NCBI RefSeq assembly: GCF_014200435.1
Contig: NZ_JACHBR010000001.1
Coordinates: 2,914,001-2,978,000, forward strand
Reading direction: 5' to 3'
Origin: Sphaerisporangium krabiense
GTDB lineage: Bacteria; Actinomycetota; Actinomycetes; Streptosporangiales; Streptosporangiaceae
Length of the DNA: 64,000 nucleotides
Shown: positions 16,635-23,789 of the stretch, piece by piece
Position numbering within the stretch: position 1 is the first letter of the stretch
Layout of the letters: each line of letters starts with the position of its first letter
The notes under the pieces: model-generated
Databases searched by the model: none
Seen by the model: only the letters and a program-made list of their open reading frames with translations
Told to the model about the DNA's origin: nothing
Program-made: the position numbers and the translations under genes

Positions 16635-19268
16635 ATGAGTGAGAAGCGTTTGGAAGGCTGCACTGTCGCGATACTGATGGAAAGCGACTACGTCGAGCCT
16701 GAGATCAACTACTACCAGCGCAGGTTCGTCGAGGAAGGTGCGCGGGTCGAGTTCCTCACCCGGCTGTGGGGCCAGAAATCGATCACCTTCCACGGCCACG
16801 AGTACCAGAACCCGTTCACCGTGTCCGGCGACCTGGAGGCGGTGGACGACGACAAGCTCGACGCGTACGACATGTTCATCGTGCCGGCCGGCATGGTGTC
16901 CGACCGCCTGCGCTACACCGAGGACGTCCACCAGCTCGCCCCGGCCGTCCAGCTCCTGCGCAGGGCGTTCGAGCGGCCCAAGCTGCTGAAGGGCATCATC
17001 TGCCACGGCCTGTGGCTGGCGGCCCCGATACCCGAGGTCGTGCGGGGACGCCGCGTGACCTGCCACAACAACCTGATCGGCGACGCCCGCAACATGGGCG
17101 CGATCTACACCGACCAGGACGTCGTGGTGGACGGGGACCTGGTCACCGGGCGCAGCTTCAACCAGTGCCACCTGTTCGCCCGCATGATGATCGACCTGGT
17201 CGCCGCCGCCCGCGCGCCCCGCGGGGCGCTGGTCACGGCGGGCGTGGGCACCGCGCCGCTGGCCGCGGGCGCGGCCTCGCGGACGGCGGGCGCGCTCCCG
17301 GCGGGGGAGATCGCCAATGGATCGAACGGATCGAACGGGTCCAACGGGTCCAACGGCGCCGCGACGGTGATCCCCGAGCTGGTCGCCCCCCAGGACAACG
17401 GGCGTCCCGTGCTGGAGCGCGCGGCGCCGGCGCGCCCGCCCGGCTACCACCCCGACTTCACCTTCTCGGACCTGGTCGCCGGCTACATCACCGGCTACGA
17501 CCCGGCCCGCGACACGATCGACCTCAAGACCAACGAGGGCAAGGCCGTCCAGGTGCGTCTCACCTCGACGACCTCGGCCGAGTTCCTGCGCAACCTCGGC
17601 GAGCCGTACATCGACGCCACCGGCCACCTGGACGAGCTGCTCAAGCCCGGCGGGTACCTGTTCGCGTACGGCGTCTACTATCCCGAGCACGGCGCGTACA
17701 CCTTCGAGGCCAAGCGCCTGGTCTTCCTCGGCAGGCAGGCGGGCGACTACAACTTCGAGCGGCCCGACTGGTGGGTGCGCCAGCTCGGCTCGCTCGCCAG
17801 GTTCTACAGGAAGGCGCAGTTCGGCGAGGGCGGCCCGATCGACTACACCGCCTACCGCACTTCGCTGCGTCTCGGGGGAGAGAAGACCCTGAACGCCAAG
17901 GGCGTGCAGGAGACCGACACGATCTCGCGCCTGACCTACGGCATGGCCTCGGCCTACATGCTGACCGGCGACGAGGACTTCCTGGAGGTCGCCGAGCAGG
18001 GCACGCAGTACCTGCGCGACCACATGCGCTTCGTCGACCGCGACGAGGACGTCGTCTACTGGTACCACGGCATCGAGGTGCGCGAGGGCACCGAGCACAA
18101 GCTGTTCACCTCGGAGTTCGGCGACGACTACGACGCGATCCCGATGTACGAGCAGATCTACGCGCTGGCCGGGCCCGTCCAGCTCTACCGGCTGACCGGC
18201 GACCCGCGGATCCTCGCCGACGCCGAGGGCACGCTGCGCCTGTTCCGCAAGTTCTTCCGCGACCCCGAGCAGGGCGGCTGGTACTCCCACGTCGACCCGA
18301 TCCTGCTCAGCCCGCACCACGAGTCGCTCGGCCCGAACCGGTCGAGGAAGAACTGGAACTCGGTGGGCGACCACGCGCCGGCCTACCTGACCAACCTGTA
18401 CCTGGCCACGGGCGACCCCCGGCACGCGGAGATGCTGGAGGAGACGTTCGACCTGATCGTCAAGCACTTCCCGCAGGCCGGCAGCCCGTTCGTGCAGGAG
18501 CGTTTCCACGCCGACTGGTCGGCCGACCGCACGTGGAGCTGGCAGCAGGACCGGGCCGTCGTCGGGCACAACCTGAAGATCGCCTGGAACCTGATGCGGA
18601 TGGCGGCGATCAACCCCAAGGACGGCTACCGGCGGCTCGCCACCGAGATCGGCAGGAAGATGCCGCAGGTCGGCGCCGACCCGCAGCGCGGCGGCTGGTA
18701 CGACGTCGTGGAGCAGCACCTCCAGGAGGGCCAGGAGCTGCACCGGTTCGTCTGGCACGACCGCAAGGCGTGGTGGCAGCAGGAACAGGCGATCCTCGCC
18801 TACCAGATCCTGGCCGGCCACACCGGCGACCCGGAGTTCCGGCGCAGGGCCAGGGAGTCCTCGGCGTTCTACAACGCCTTCTTCCTGGACCACGACGAGG
18901 GCGGCGTCTACTTCAACGTCCTGGCCAACGGCCTGCCGTACCTTCTGGGGAACGAGCGGTCGAAGGGCAGCCACTCGATGAGCATGTACCACGGCGCGGA
19001 GCTGTGCTTCCTCGCCACGGTCTACGAGCGCCTGCTGCTGGACGACGAGCCGCTGACCCTGCACTTCCGCCCCAACCCCGACGGCTTCACCGACCGCGTC
19101 CTGCGGGTCGCGCCAGACGCGCTGCCGCCGGGCCGGGTGCGGCTGGACTGGGTGGAGGTGGACGGCTCCCCGTACCAGGCCTTCGACGCGGCGGCGATGA
19201 CCGTGAAGCTGCCCGACTCGAAGTCGCACCTGCGGGTCCGCGCCCACCTGTCGCCCGTGAGTGACTAG
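16635..19268 (+). CDS. DJ-1/PfpI domain fused to AGE-like (alpha/alpha)6-barrel domain
   Basis: 877-residue multidomain protein. Residues 1-195 are a complete DJ-1/PfpI domain with the Cys-His pair at 123-124 (IICHGLWLAA). A flexible stretch 196-245 includes four NGS units (228-239). Residues about 250-350 look like a small beta domain (GYITGYDPARDTIDLKTN, PGGYLFAYGVYY). From about 360 the protein resembles N-acylglucosamine-2-epimerase-type barrels: repeated helical hairpins with GWYSHVDP, GGWYDVVEQHL and a late SHSMSMYHGAELCF. Epimerase/isomerase action on a sugar is a family inference; catalytic His residues were not aligned. ATG at 16635 has GAGG 6 bases upstream. GlgX three genes on suggests a glucan-derived substrate. 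Confidence 0.8.
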   Translation: MSEKRLEGCTVAILMESDYVEPEINYYQRRFVEEGARVEFLTRLWGQKSITFHGHEYQNPFTVSGDLEAVDDDKLDAYDMFIVPAGMVSDRLRYTEDVHQLAPAVQLLRRAFERPKLLKGIICHGLWLAAPIPEVVRGRRVTCHNNLIGDARNMGAIYTDQDVVVDGDLVTGRSFNQCHLFARMMIDLVAAARAPRGALVTAGVGTAPLAAGAASRTAGALPAGEIANGSNGSNGSNGSNGAATVIPELVAPQDNGRPVLERAAPARPPGYHPDFTFSDLVAGYITGYDPARDTIDLKTNEGKAVQVRLTSTTSAEFLRNLGEPYIDATGHLDELLKPGGYLFAYGVYYPEHGAYTFEAKRLVFLGRQAGDYNFERPDWWVRQLGSLARFYRKAQFGEGGPIDYTAYRTSLRLGGEKTLNAKGVQETDTISRLTYGMASAYMLTGDEDFLEVAEQGTQYLRDHMRFVDRDEDVVYWYHGIEVREGTEHKLFTSEFGDDYDAIPMYEQIYALAGPVQLYRLTGDPRILADAEGTLRLFRKFFRDPEQGGWYSHVDPILLSPHHESLGPNRSRKNWNSVGDHAPAYLTNLYLATGDPRHAEMLEETFDLIVKHFPQAGSPFVQERFHADWSADRTWSWQQDRAVVGHNLKIAWNLMRMAAINPKDGYRRLATEIGRKMPQVGADPQRGGWYDVVEQHLQEGQELHRFVWHDRKAWWQQEQAILAYQILAGHTGDPEFRRRARESSAFYNAFFLDHDEGGVYFNVLANGLPYLLGNERSKGSHSMSMYHGAELCFLATVYERLLLDDEPLTLHFRPNPDGFTDRVLRVAPDALPPGRVRLDWVEVDGSPYQAFDAAAMTVKLPDSKSHLRVRAHLSPVSD
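17316..17351 (+). repeat. Four 9-base repeats encoding the NGS linker
   Basis: Four in-frame units, AATGGATCG, AACGGATCG, AACGGGTCC, AACGGGTCC, followed by AACGGC. They encode a Gly/Ser/Asn linker between the DJ-1 and downstream domains and are prone to copy-number change. Confidence 0.9.
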
Positions 19269-19276
19269 GAGTGGCG

Positions 19277-19612
19277 ATGCAACTCCGCACGGAACTGCGC
19301 GACGACGTCACGATCATCGCGCTCGAAGGATCCCTGGACAGCCGGACGGCGCCCCAGGTGCAGCAGGAGATCGAGGCGCTGTTCCCCGACCACGGGCTGG
19401 TGCTGCTGGACCTCAGCGGCACCAGCTACATGTCCAGCGCCGGGCTGCGCGTGCTGCTGCTCGTGTACCGCAGGGCCCAGGCGGGCACGGCGCGACTGGC
19501 GCTCACCGGGGTCCCGGACGAGGTGCGCGAGATCATGGCGGCCACCGGGTTCCTGGACTTCTTCACCGTCGCCGGGTCGGTGGAGGACGGCGTCAAGGCG
19601 TTGACGGTATGA
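19277..19612 (+). CDS. STAS-domain anti-sigma-factor antagonist (first)
   Basis: 111-residue single-domain STAS protein of the SpoIIAA/RsbV type. The diagnostic stretch is LLDLSGTSYMSSAGLRVLL, with the phosphoacceptor serine in MSSAG; phosphorylation by an RsbW-like kinase blocks, and dephosphorylation restores, its binding to that kinase. Both opposing enzymes are encoded downstream in this operon. The ATG at 19277 was preferred to the GTG at 19271 because AGGAG sits 5 bases before it. The 3' end overlaps glgX by an ATGA junction. Confidence 0.92.
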   Translation: MQLRTELRDDVTIIALEGSLDSRTAPQVQQEIEALFPDHGLVLLDLSGTSYMSSAGLRVLLLVYRRAQAGTARLALTGVPDEVREIMAATGFLDFFTVAGSVEDGVKALTV

Positions 19613-21690
19613 CGGCGCCCCAGGCCATCGAACGAATCGACGCCTACCCGACGCGCAGGATCGCGGGATTCCCGGTGCGCGCCGGCCGGCCGCTGCCGTT
19701 CGGCGCGACGCCGGTGCCCGGCGGCGTCAACTTCTCCGTCTACTCCAACAACGCGACGGGGATGACGCTGGTGCTCTACCGGGCCGGCGAGCCGGAGCCC
19801 ATGGCCGAGCTGCCGTTCCCCGACGCCTTCGTCATCGGGGGCGTCTACGCGATGACGGTGTACGACCTCGACGCGGAGGGCATCGAGTACGGCTACCGCG
19901 CCCAGGGTCCCTTCGACCCCGAGCGCGGCCACCGTTTCGATCCCACGGTCGTGGTCGCGGACCCATACGCCCGGTTGATGAGCGACGCCCGCACGGGGCC
20001 GCGGCGGTCACGGGTGGCCCTGGACGACTTCGACTGGGAGGACGACAGGCCGCTGCGCCTGCCGCACGAGGATCTGGTCATCTACGAGCTCCACGCGCGT
20101 GGCTTCACCCGCGACCCCTCCTCGGGGGTCGCGGCGCCGGGCACGTACGCGGGGCTCGTCGAGAAGATCCCGTACCTGCGGGAGCTCGGCGTCAACTGCG
20201 TCGAGCTCCTGCCGGTCTTCGAGTTCGACGAGAACGACAACCCCCGGTCGCATCCGGTCACCGGCGAGCCGCTGGCGAACTACTGGGGGTACAACACCGT
20301 CGGCTACTTCGCGCCCAAGGCGTCCTACGCCTCGACGGGCCGGTACGGCATGCAGGCCGACGAGTTCAAGAACCTCGTCAAGCAACTGCACCGGGCCGGC
20401 ATCGAGGTCATCCTGGACGTGGTGTTCAACCACACCGCCGAGGGCAACGAGTACGGGCCCACGATCTCGTTCAAGGGCCTGGACAACGCGACGTACTACA
20501 TGCTCACGCCGGACGGGCACTACTACAACTTCAGCGGCACCGGCAACACGCTGAACTGCAACAACCCCGTGGTCCGCGGCTTCGTGCTCGACTGCCTGCG
20601 CTACTGGGCGTCGGAGTTCCACATCGACGGCTTCCGGTTCGACCTGGCCGCGATCCTCGGGCGCGGGCCCGACGGCGCGCTGCTGGCCAACCCGCCGCTG
20701 CTGGAGACGCTGGCCTACGACCCGGTGCTGCGCGACTGCAAGCTGATCGCCGAGGCGTGGGACGCGGCAGGGCTCTACCAGGTGGGCAGCTTCCCGAACT
20801 ACTGCCGCTGGTCGGAGTGGAACGGCCGCTACCGCGACACCGTGCGCCGGTTCGTCAAGGGCGACACCGGCGTGACCGGCGACCTCGCCACCCGCATGGT
20901 CGGCTCGCCCGACATGTACGCCCAGCGGGGGACCTCGGCGACGGTGAACTTCGTGCTGTGCCACGACGGGTTCACGCTCAACGACCTGGTGTCCTACAAC
21001 GGCAAGCACAACGAGGTCAACGGCGAGGACAACAGGGACGGCGACAACAACAACCAGTCGTGGAACTGCGGGGTGGAGGGCCCGACCGACGATCCGGAGG
21101 TCCTGGCCCTGCGCGCCCGCCAGATGCGCAACGTCTTCATGATCCTTCTGGCCAGCCAGGGCGTGCCGATGATCCTCGCCGGGGACGAGGTCGGGCGCAC
21201 CCAGCAGGGCAACAACAACGCCTACTGCCACGACGGGCCGCTGACGTGGTTCGACTGGCGCCTGGTCGAGCGCAACGCCGACCTGCTGCGCTTCGTGCGG
21301 CGCGCGATCGCCTTCCGTCAGGCCCACCCGGTCCTGCGGCGCGGTCCGGCCTCCGAGGTGAGCTGGCACGGCGTGCGGGCCTGGACGGCCGACTGGTCGG
21401 AGCACTGCCGGCTGATCGCCGGCATGTTCGGCACCGGCGCGGACGACTGCGTGTACGTCGCGGCGAACTCCCACTGGGAGGGCCACCTCCTGGAACTGCC
21501 GGAGCCCCCCCAGGGGACCGCCTGGCACCTGTTCGCCGACACCGCGGCGCCGCCGCCGTTCGACGCCCGCGAACCGGGCGAGGAGCCGGTGCTGCCGGAC
21601 CAGTCGCACGTGGAGGTGGGCCCGCGCGCCGTCGTCGTCCTGGTCGCTCACAGCCAGGCGGAGCAACGAGACAACGGGAAGGAGGAGTGA
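19609..21690 (+). CDS. glgX: Glycogen debranching enzyme GlgX (GH13)
   Basis: 693-residue isoamylase-type GH13 enzyme that hydrolyses alpha-1,6 branches of glycogen or limit dextrin. An N-terminal CBM48 (PFGATPVPGGVNFSVYS) precedes the barrel; conserved blocks are ILDVVFNHT, the nucleophile in DGFRFDLA, acid/base Glu in LIAEAWD, and LCHDGFTLND for the third acid. The length matches GlgX/TreX. It sits between two STAS genes with 4-base and 1-base overlaps, so it is co-translated with stress-signalling proteins, an unusual place for a debranching enzyme. No trehalose-synthesis genes (treY/treZ) are nearby, so glycogen mobilisation is the most likely role. Confidence 0.93.
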   Translation: MTAPQAIERIDAYPTRRIAGFPVRAGRPLPFGATPVPGGVNFSVYSNNATGMTLVLYRAGEPEPMAELPFPDAFVIGGVYAMTVYDLDAEGIEYGYRAQGPFDPERGHRFDPTVVVADPYARLMSDARTGPRRSRVALDDFDWEDDRPLRLPHEDLVIYELHARGFTRDPSSGVAAPGTYAGLVEKIPYLRELGVNCVELLPVFEFDENDNPRSHPVTGEPLANYWGYNTVGYFAPKASYASTGRYGMQADEFKNLVKQLHRAGIEVILDVVFNHTAEGNEYGPTISFKGLDNATYYMLTPDGHYYNFSGTGNTLNCNNPVVRGFVLDCLRYWASEFHIDGFRFDLAAILGRGPDGALLANPPLLETLAYDPVLRDCKLIAEAWDAAGLYQVGSFPNYCRWSEWNGRYRDTVRRFVKGDTGVTGDLATRMVGSPDMYAQRGTSATVNFVLCHDGFTLNDLVSYNGKHNEVNGEDNRDGDNNNQSWNCGVEGPTDDPEVLALRARQMRNVFMILLASQGVPMILAGDEVGRTQQGNNNAYCHDGPLTWFDWRLVERNADLLRFVRRAIAFRQAHPVLRRGPASEVSWHGVRAWTADWSEHCRLIAGMFGTGADDCVYVAANSHWEGHLLELPEPPQGTAWHLFADTAAPPPFDAREPGEEPVLPDQSHVEVGPRAVVVLVAHSQAEQRDNGKEE

Positions 21691-22010
21691 TGGCATTCAA
21701 GGCGAAGATGCAGATCGAGGACGGCACCGCGACCATCAGGCTCGAAGGCGAGCTCGACGGCCGCTCGGCCCCCGAGCTCAACGACCTGGTCGTCAAGGCC
21801 GCCGAGCAGCACGTGGACCGGCTCGTGCTGCTGCTGGAGGAGCTGACCTACATGTCGTCGGCCGGCATCCGCTGCCTGGTGTTCGCGCACCAGAAGATGC
21901 CGGAGGACGCCGAGATCATATTGGTGGGCACCCGGCCCGACGTGGCCGAGACCATCAGGCTGACCGGCTTCGACCGCAGCATCGTGATGCGGGAAACCTT
22001 GGAGGCGTGA
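21690..22010 (+). CDS. STAS-domain anti-sigma-factor antagonist (second)
   Basis: 106-residue SpoIIAA/RsbV-like protein. It keeps the serine motif (LTYMSSAGIRCLVF) but lacks the Asp of the usual DLS strand (LLEEL instead), so it may differ in kinase affinity from the first STAS protein. GGAGGAG precedes the ATG, whose A is the last base of the glgX stop. A 1-base overlap also links it to the kinase gene that follows. Two antagonists with one kinase suggests two inputs onto one anti-sigma factor. Confidence 0.92.
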   Translation: MAFKAKMQIEDGTATIRLEGELDGRSAPELNDLVVKAAEQHVDRLVLLLEELTYMSSAGIRCLVFAHQKMPEDAEIILVGTRPDVAETIRLTGFDRSIVMRETLEA

Positions 22011-22477
22011 TGGCGGGATGCCGGCTCAAGGTCGACGGCTCCGGCGCGTCCATCGCCGGACCGGTCGCGGATTTCGTCGGGGCACTGGCCGAGCGGGCCG
22101 GGCTGGGCAGACGCCCGGCCTACTGGCTGCGGCTCGCCGCCGACGAGATCACCACCAACATCGTGCAGCACGGTTACCGGGGGCGCTGCGGTGTGGTGGA
22201 TCTTGAGGGCGGCATCGAGGCGGGCGCGCTGTGGCTGCGCATCGAGGACGACGCGCCCGCCTTCGATCCCCGGAGATACGATCCCGCCCCGCGTCTCGCC
22301 GTCCCGCTGTCCGTGCGCGAGCAGGGCGGATACGGCTTGATGCTCGCGATCGGCAAGGTGGACGAGTTCAGTTACCAGTACGTCGGGGGGCGCAACCGCA
22401 ATACGTTGATCATGCGGCTGACCGGCTCCGGCGAAGCACATGGAGGGGTCGATGCCGAACGCGCTGGTGGTGTTTGA
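22010..22477 (+). CDS. RsbW-like anti-sigma factor / serine kinase (HATPase)
   Basis: 155-residue GHKL ATPase of the RsbW/SpoIIAB type. The N-box is ADEITTNIVQHGY, the G1 box IEDDAPAFDP and the G2 region GGYGLMLA, so ATP binding looks intact. Such proteins bind either a sigma factor or a STAS antagonist and phosphorylate the latter. No sigma-factor gene is in the operon, so the target must be encoded elsewhere or be a non-sigma effector. ATG at 22010 follows GGAGG; its end overlaps the phosphatase gene by 26 bases. Confidence 0.92.
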   Translation: MAGCRLKVDGSGASIAGPVADFVGALAERAGLGRRPAYWLRLAADEITTNIVQHGYRGRCGVVDLEGGIEAGALWLRIEDDAPAFDPRRYDPAPRLAVPLSVREQGGYGLMLAIGKVDEFSYQYVGGRNRNTLIMRLTGSGEAHGGVDAERAGGV

Positions 22478-23714
22478 GACCGAGACGGGCGTGCCGGAGG
22501 TGGTGGCGGAGCTACGCGAGGTGCTCCGCGCCGACGGCTTCGACGTCGCCTACAGCACTCCGGACGATCTGCCGATGCGCCCGGAGCAGTCGCCGCCGGA
22601 CGTCCTTCTGGTGTCCGCCTCGCTCGGCCTGCAACGCGTCGCGCTCGTCGGCCAGCACTTCATGGTCGACGGGCGCACGCCCACCATCATCGCGTTCCCG
22701 GAGGACGACCTGGCCGCGCTGGAGGAGTGCGTGGAGGGCGGGTTCGACTACGTCACCCCGCCCTTCCGCCGCACGCTGCTGCGCAGCCGCATGGAGTCCT
22801 GCCAGGAGAGGTCGGCCCTCAGTACCACCGTGGAGGAGATGGCCGCGCTCGCGAGCCTGCGGGAGTACGAGCGCGACCTGCACATAGCCAGGGAGATCCA
22901 GTCGGGGTTCCTGCCCGAGCACCTGCCCACGCCGGACGGCTGGGAGGTCGGGGCGCGCTTCCGGCCCGCCCGGCAGGTCGCCGGCGACTTCTACGACGTG
23001 TTCACGATCGTCAACGGCCGCAGGCTGGCGTTCGTCGTGGCCGACGTGTGCGACAAGGGCATCGGGGCCGCGCTGTTCATGGCGCTCATCCGGACGCTGC
23101 TGCGGCACACCGCCGAGCACACCGGGGCGTCCCGGCTGATCGAGGACGAGTTCCTGGTGTCGATGGACGGGGAGGGCGTGGGCGGGTCGGCGGCGCCGCT
23201 GCTGTCCCTGGGGGCGGGCCCCCTGGTCCAGGCGATCCTCGGCACCAACCGGTACATGGCGCGCAACCACCTCAAGCAGGGCTACTTCGCGACCATGTTC
23301 TTCGGGGTCCTGGACCCGGTGTCGGGCGTGGTCCTCTACATCAACGGCGGCCACAACCCGCCGGTGGTGGTCCACGCCGACGGCAGGCGCAGCATGCTGC
23401 CGCCCACGGGACCGGCCGTGGGGATCCTCCCCGACAGCTCCTACACCCTGGGGTACGTCCAGCTCGACCAGGGCGACACCCTGTTCGCCTACACCGACGG
23501 CGTCGTGGAGGCCCGGGACACGCGGGGCGGCCTGTACGGCACGCCCAAGCTGCTGGACCTGCTGGACGCCAACAGGGGGCGTGACGTGGAGGGGCTGCTG
23601 GAGGAGGTGGACACCTCGGTGCGGCACTTCGCGAGCCACGCCGAGCAGAGCGACGACATCACCACCCTGGCCCTGCGCCGCGTCCCGCCGGGCGGCATCG
23701 CGGCGGCGAGGTGA
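22452..23714 (+). CDS. SpoIIE/RsbU-type PP2C phosphatase with degenerate receiver domain
   Basis: 420-residue serine phosphatase expected to dephosphorylate the STAS proteins. Residues about 1-115 look like a receiver fold (ALVVFETETGVPEVVAEL), but the strand that should end in the phosphoacceptor Asp reads PDVLLVSASLG, so it is probably a pseudo-receiver. A coiled linker (EEMAALASLREYERDLHIAREIQ) leads to the PP2C domain with metal-binding AGDFYDVF, VADVCDKGIGAALF, YTDGVVEA and the final SDDITTLAL. GGAGGGG precedes the ATG at 22452. It is the last gene before the terminator hairpin. Confidence 0.93.
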   Translation: MPNALVVFETETGVPEVVAELREVLRADGFDVAYSTPDDLPMRPEQSPPDVLLVSASLGLQRVALVGQHFMVDGRTPTIIAFPEDDLAALEECVEGGFDYVTPPFRRTLLRSRMESCQERSALSTTVEEMAALASLREYERDLHIAREIQSGFLPEHLPTPDGWEVGARFRPARQVAGDFYDVFTIVNGRRLAFVVADVCDKGIGAALFMALIRTLLRHTAEHTGASRLIEDEFLVSMDGEGVGGSAAPLLSLGAGPLVQAILGTNRYMARNHLKQGYFATMFFGVLDPVSGVVLYINGGHNPPVVVHADGRRSMLPPTGPAVGILPDSSYTLGYVQLDQGDTLFAYTDGVVEARDTRGGLYGTPKLLDLLDANRGRDVEGLLEEVDTSVRHFASHAEQSDDITTLALRRVPPGGIAAAR

Positions 23715-23736
23715 CCGCGCGATAGGCGCGCATACG

Positions 23737-23778
23737 AAGACCCCGGCGCGGGAGGTTCGCCTCCCGCGCCGGGGTCTT
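23737..23778. terminator. Bidirectional hairpin terminator
   Basis: A perfect 19-bp stem closed by a TTCG tetraloop, between the convergent phosphatase and polyketide-synthase genes. It starts 23 bases past the phosphatase stop and ends 12 bases past the PKS stop. It is the strongest hairpin of the window. Confidence 0.9.
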
Positions 23779-23789
23779 CTGGTGACGGG

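Noticed and set aside
16578-19247. Very long open frames antisense to, or in other frames of, the DJ-1/AGE fusion, GMC and GlgX genes
   Set aside because: In DNA this G+C-rich, stop codons are rare in several frames. These frames give Arg/Pro/Gly/Ala-rich low-complexity proteins, lack ribosome sites and cover genes with clear family motifs.
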